DNA from: Microbacterium oleivorans NBRC 103075
GTDB lineage: Bacteria > Actinomycetota > Actinomycetes > Actinomycetales > Microbacteriaceae
DNA: 64,000 bases
Reading direction: 5' to 3'
NCBI RefSeq assembly: GCF_001552475.1
Contig: NZ_BCRG01000003.1
Coordinates: 219,275-283,274 of the forward strand
The notes beneath the pieces are model-generated. The model worked only from the letters and a program-made list of their open reading frames with translations. It searched no databases and was not told where the DNA came from. Both the position numbers and the translations under genes were made by a program. Of the stretch, positions 61,546 through 64,000 are shown piece after piece; positions within the stretch are counted from its first letter, which is position 1; each line of letters begins with the position of its first letter.

Positions 61546-62408
61546 TCCAGATCGCCCCCCTCGCCCATTCCTGGGCGTTCGAGGCGATCGGGACAGCCTG
61601 GCGGATCGACGCCGCCTCCCCCCTCGACGATGGCGTCCGTGATGAGATCACGGGCGCCATCGCCGCGTTCGATCGCGAGTGGTCGCGCTTCCGCGCGGAC
61701 TCCCTCGTGAGTCGACTCGGGGAGGAGGGTGGCGAAGCGCCGGCTCCGGCCGATGCCGTCGCCATGCTCGACGCCTACGACGCCCTCGACACCGCCACCC
61801 ACGGTGCGGTGAACCCCCTGGTGGGCGACAGCCTCGCCCGCCGGGGGTACGACGCCGGCTACTCCTTCGTCGACCACGGCGCGACGCCCGCGCCCGTCGC
61901 CTGGCGTCAGATCTTCTCGTGGTCCGCCGAGACCGTCCGCCTCGCCGAGCCCGCCATTCTCGACGTCGGCGCCCTCGGCAAGGGGCGCCTCGCCGACCTC
62001 GTCCTCGCCCTCGTGCCCGCAGGGCCCGCCGTGGTCGACGCCGGAGGCGACATCGCCGTCCGCGGGGTGACGCAGCGGATCGCGCTGGAGCATCCCTACG
62101 ACGCGTCGCTCGCGATCGGGGTCTGGTCCGTGACGGATGCCGCCCTCTGCGCCTCCGCCGTCAACCGCCGCGCGTGGGGAGACGGCCTGCACCACGTCCT
62201 CGACGCCCGCACGGGTGAGCCGGTGCGTCAGTACGCGGCCACCTGGGCCGTCGCGCCCGATGCCATGACGGCGGATGCCGTCGCCACCGCGTTGTTCTTC
62301 GATGGCGGACCCCAGCTGGCCGCCGAATGGGGAGCCGACTGGGTGCGGATGCGCACCGACGGCTCCGTCGAATGGTCCCCCCACTGCGAAGCGGAGTTGT
62401 TCTCGTGA
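61542..62408 (+). CDS. apbE: FAD:protein FMN transferase ApbE
   Basis: A 288-residue enzyme that attaches FMN covalently to Thr or Ser of target proteins. Characteristic segments are AIGTAWRID at the start, LDVGALGKGRLADLV and VVDAGGDIAVRG, which form the FAD and Mg sites, and a late PDAMTADAVATAL. No signal peptide or lipobox is visible, unlike many extracytoplasmic ApbE proteins, so modification may occur before export or the exporter signal is cryptic. It is sandwiched between its likely substrate and the membrane reductase with four-base overlaps on both sides. Confidence 0.93.
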   Translation: MIQIAPLAHSWAFEAIGTAWRIDAASPLDDGVRDEITGAIAAFDREWSRFRADSLVSRLGEEGGEAPAPADAVAMLDAYDALDTATHGAVNPLVGDSLARRGYDAGYSFVDHGATPAPVAWRQIFSWSAETVRLAEPAILDVGALGKGRLADLVLALVPAGPAVVDAGGDIAVRGVTQRIALEHPYDASLAIGVWSVTDAALCASAVNRRAWGDGLHHVLDARTGEPVRQYAATWAVAPDAMTADAVATALFFDGGPQLAAEWGADWVRMRTDGSVEWSPHCEAELFS

Positions 62409-63958
62409 TCTCTTCCCTCAGCGCCACCTGGAATCGCCTTCTCGGCGTTCTCGGGCGGCTGTCCATGTACCGCCTGGTCCTTCTGGCGCTGTCCACGCTC
62501 GCCGTCATCGCGCTGGTGCTCTCGGTCACGGGCGCCGTGTCGATCGCCCCCCTCGACTTGGTCGCCTCGTTCGCTGTCCTTGCAGCGGCGATCATGGCGG
62601 TCGACGCGATCGCGCAGCGGATCGTCCGCCGGCCAAGGCGCATCGAATCCGCGCTCATCACCGCGCTCATCCTGCTGTTCGTGCTGCGTCCGAGCCTCGA
62701 GCCGCTGCCCTTGCTGGGCCTCATCATCGCGGGGGCGATCGCCTCCCTCTCGAAGTACGTCCTCGCGTGGCGGGGGCGGCACATCTTCAATCCGGCCGCC
62801 GTCGGGGCGAGTGCCCTCACGATCATCAGCATCTGGGCCCCCGACCTGGGTTCCTCCGCCTGGTGGGTCGGCTCGCCCGCGCTGGCGATCCCCGTCATCC
62901 TTCTGGGCCTCGTGGTGCTGATCCGGACCGAGAAGGTGCGCGTCGTGGGGTTGTTCCTCCTCGTCGCGATCGCGGTCGGGCTGGTCCGCAACGTCGTGCA
63001 GGCGCAGGCCGCGGGCTTCACGCTCGATCCCGGGATGACGTTCTCGAGCCTCGTGCTCTCGTCGCCGTTCCTGTTCCTGGGGGCGTTCATGCTCTCCGAA
63101 CCGCTCACCCTTCCGCCTCGCCGCTGGCAGCAGTTCACCGTCGCCGGCGTCGTGGGTGTGCTGGCGGGCTGGCCGATCTCGTTCGACGTGATCACGCTGG
63201 GTCAGGAGCGGGCGCTTCTCATCGGAAACCTCGTCGCGTTCGTGTTCGCGATGCGCACCGCGGTCCGGCTCACGATCGTCGAGCGGAGCGCGGTAACCCC
63301 GAGCGTGCGCGAGTACAGCTTCCGCACCGAACGTCCCGTCACATTCACGCCGGGACAGTACCTCGAGATCGAGGTCCCGCACGCCCGGCCTGATTCCCGC
63401 GGCACGCGTCGCGAGTTCAGCATCCTGTCGTCGCCGGCCGAACTGCCGCTCGTCAAGATCGCGATGCGCGAGGGATCGCAGTCGAGCTTCAAGAAGGCCA
63501 TCGCGACCGTCCAGCCCGGTGAGGAGCTCGCGATCACCGGCATCTGGGGCGATTTCGTGCTGCCGCGCAACACCGAAACCCCGGTGCTCATGGTCGCCGC
63601 GGGGATCGGCGTGACGCCGTTCGTCTCGCACCTCCGCCACATCCGCCTGACGCAGGAGAACCGTGATGTCGTGTTCGTGTACGTCGCGTCGTCGAGCGAC
63701 GAGCTCGCCTTCCGCGAGGACCTCGAGGCTGCCGGCATCCCGGTCATCGTCGTCACGAAGGACGAGCCTGCGCACCTCCCCGATGGCTGGACCTGGGGCG
63801 GTGGCACGCGGCTCGACGCCGAGGGCCTCGTCCGCCACGTCCCCGACATCGCGACGCGCCACGCCTTCGTGTCGGGCCCACCCGCGCTGATCGCGACGCT
63901 GACTCCGGCCCTGGAACGGGCGAAGTCCATCACGACCGACGCATTCAGCGGCTACTGA
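62405..63958 (+). CDS. RnfD/NqrB-like membrane domain fused to ferredoxin-NAD(P)H reductase
   Basis: A 517-residue fusion. The N-terminal 300 residues carry about eight to ten helices of the NqrB/RnfD type, with the family segment HIFNPAAVGASALT. The C-terminal 215 residues are a cytosolic FNR-like module: FTPGQYLEIEV and RREFS (335-339) bind FAD, VAAGIGVTPFVSHL binds NAD(P)H, and it ends in DAFSGY. It would oxidise cytosolic NAD(P)H and pass electrons through the membrane to the flavinylated lipoprotein. GTG start overlapping the apbE stop. Confidence 0.9.
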   Translation: MISSLSATWNRLLGVLGRLSMYRLVLLALSTLAVIALVLSVTGAVSIAPLDLVASFAVLAAAIMAVDAIAQRIVRRPRRIESALITALILLFVLRPSLEPLPLLGLIIAGAIASLSKYVLAWRGRHIFNPAAVGASALTIISIWAPDLGSSAWWVGSPALAIPVILLGLVVLIRTEKVRVVGLFLLVAIAVGLVRNVVQAQAAGFTLDPGMTFSSLVLSSPFLFLGAFMLSEPLTLPPRRWQQFTVAGVVGVLAGWPISFDVITLGQERALLIGNLVAFVFAMRTAVRLTIVERSAVTPSVREYSFRTERPVTFTPGQYLEIEVPHARPDSRGTRREFSILSSPAELPLVKIAMREGSQSSFKKAIATVQPGEELAITGIWGDFVLPRNTETPVLMVAAGIGVTPFVSHLRHIRLTQENRDVVFVYVASSSDELAFREDLEAAGIPVIVVTKDEPAHLPDGWTWGGGTRLDAEGLVRHVPDIATRHAFVSGPPALIATLTPALERAKSITTDAFSGY

Positions 63959-64000
63959 GCACCCGAGCCGCCCGCCTCGACCGTCGGGTCGTGGCGGGGG

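Overview
The window is a very GC-rich, gene-dense actinobacterial chromosome segment, most likely from Microbacterium or a close Microbacteriaceae relative. Supporting signs are the coproporphyrin-dependent haem pathway (HemY, HemQ, HemH), many GTG starts, one-to-four-base stop/start overlaps, and a gene backbone (pmt, rsmI, metG, tatD, rsmA, ispE, glmU, prs) that matches the order known around Rv1002c-Rv1018c in Mycobacterium tuberculosis. No insertion sequence, prophage, CRISPR array or rRNA gene is visible.

Layout. 1-3712: the end of a sugar ABC permease, a 46-residue membrane peptide, a PLD-N-like membrane protein, a Gfo/Idh/MocA oxidoreductase and an M20 peptidase. 3714-24118 (minus strand): the helicase HrpA, preceded by a 16.5-kb run of ten tightly spaced genes. 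That run encodes an FHA protein, a membrane Ser/Thr kinase, a 1977-residue exported Ig-like/FN3 protein, a MoxR ATPase, a DUF58 protein, a transglutaminase-fold membrane protein, a membrane FHA protein, a PP2C phosphatase, a Thr-rich single-pass protein and an FHA-like/HTH protein. It resembles the PFNA cluster of bifidobacteria. 24133-26579: divergent pmt and rsmI. 26569-33776: a galactoside locus with GH42 beta-galactosidase, a MalE/F/G-type importer and a divergent LacI regulator. 33827-37301: metG, tatD and a second LacI-type regulator. 37298-46978: hemA divergent from hemE-hemY-hemQ-hemH-hemC-hemD-hemB-hemL. 47004-58280: a lipoprotein, rsmA, a phosphoesterase, an orphan Stealth protein, an aldo-keto reductase, ispE, an Eis-like acetyltransferase, an ABC-F ATPase, a pseudouridine synthase and a MarR regulator. 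58363-60920: tRNA-Gln, glmU and prs. 61069-63958: an FMN-binding lipoprotein, ApbE and an RnfD-like/ferredoxin-reductase fusion.

How the genes work together. Three assemblies stand out. The kinase/phosphatase/FHA run probably controls a MoxR-DUF58 assembly machine acting on the giant surface protein. The haem locus encodes every step from glutamyl-tRNA to haem b except glutamyl-tRNA synthesis and the coproporphyrinogen-independent branches. The last three genes form a self-contained module that would pass electrons from NAD(P)H through the membrane to a covalently flavinylated lipoprotein.

Regulatory style. At least 13 genes have a TAnnnT hexamer six or seven bases before the start codon, which implies widespread leaderless transcription. 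Two divergent gene pairs share overlapping -10 elements. hemE has no ATG, GTG or TTG start that would include its conserved N-terminus.
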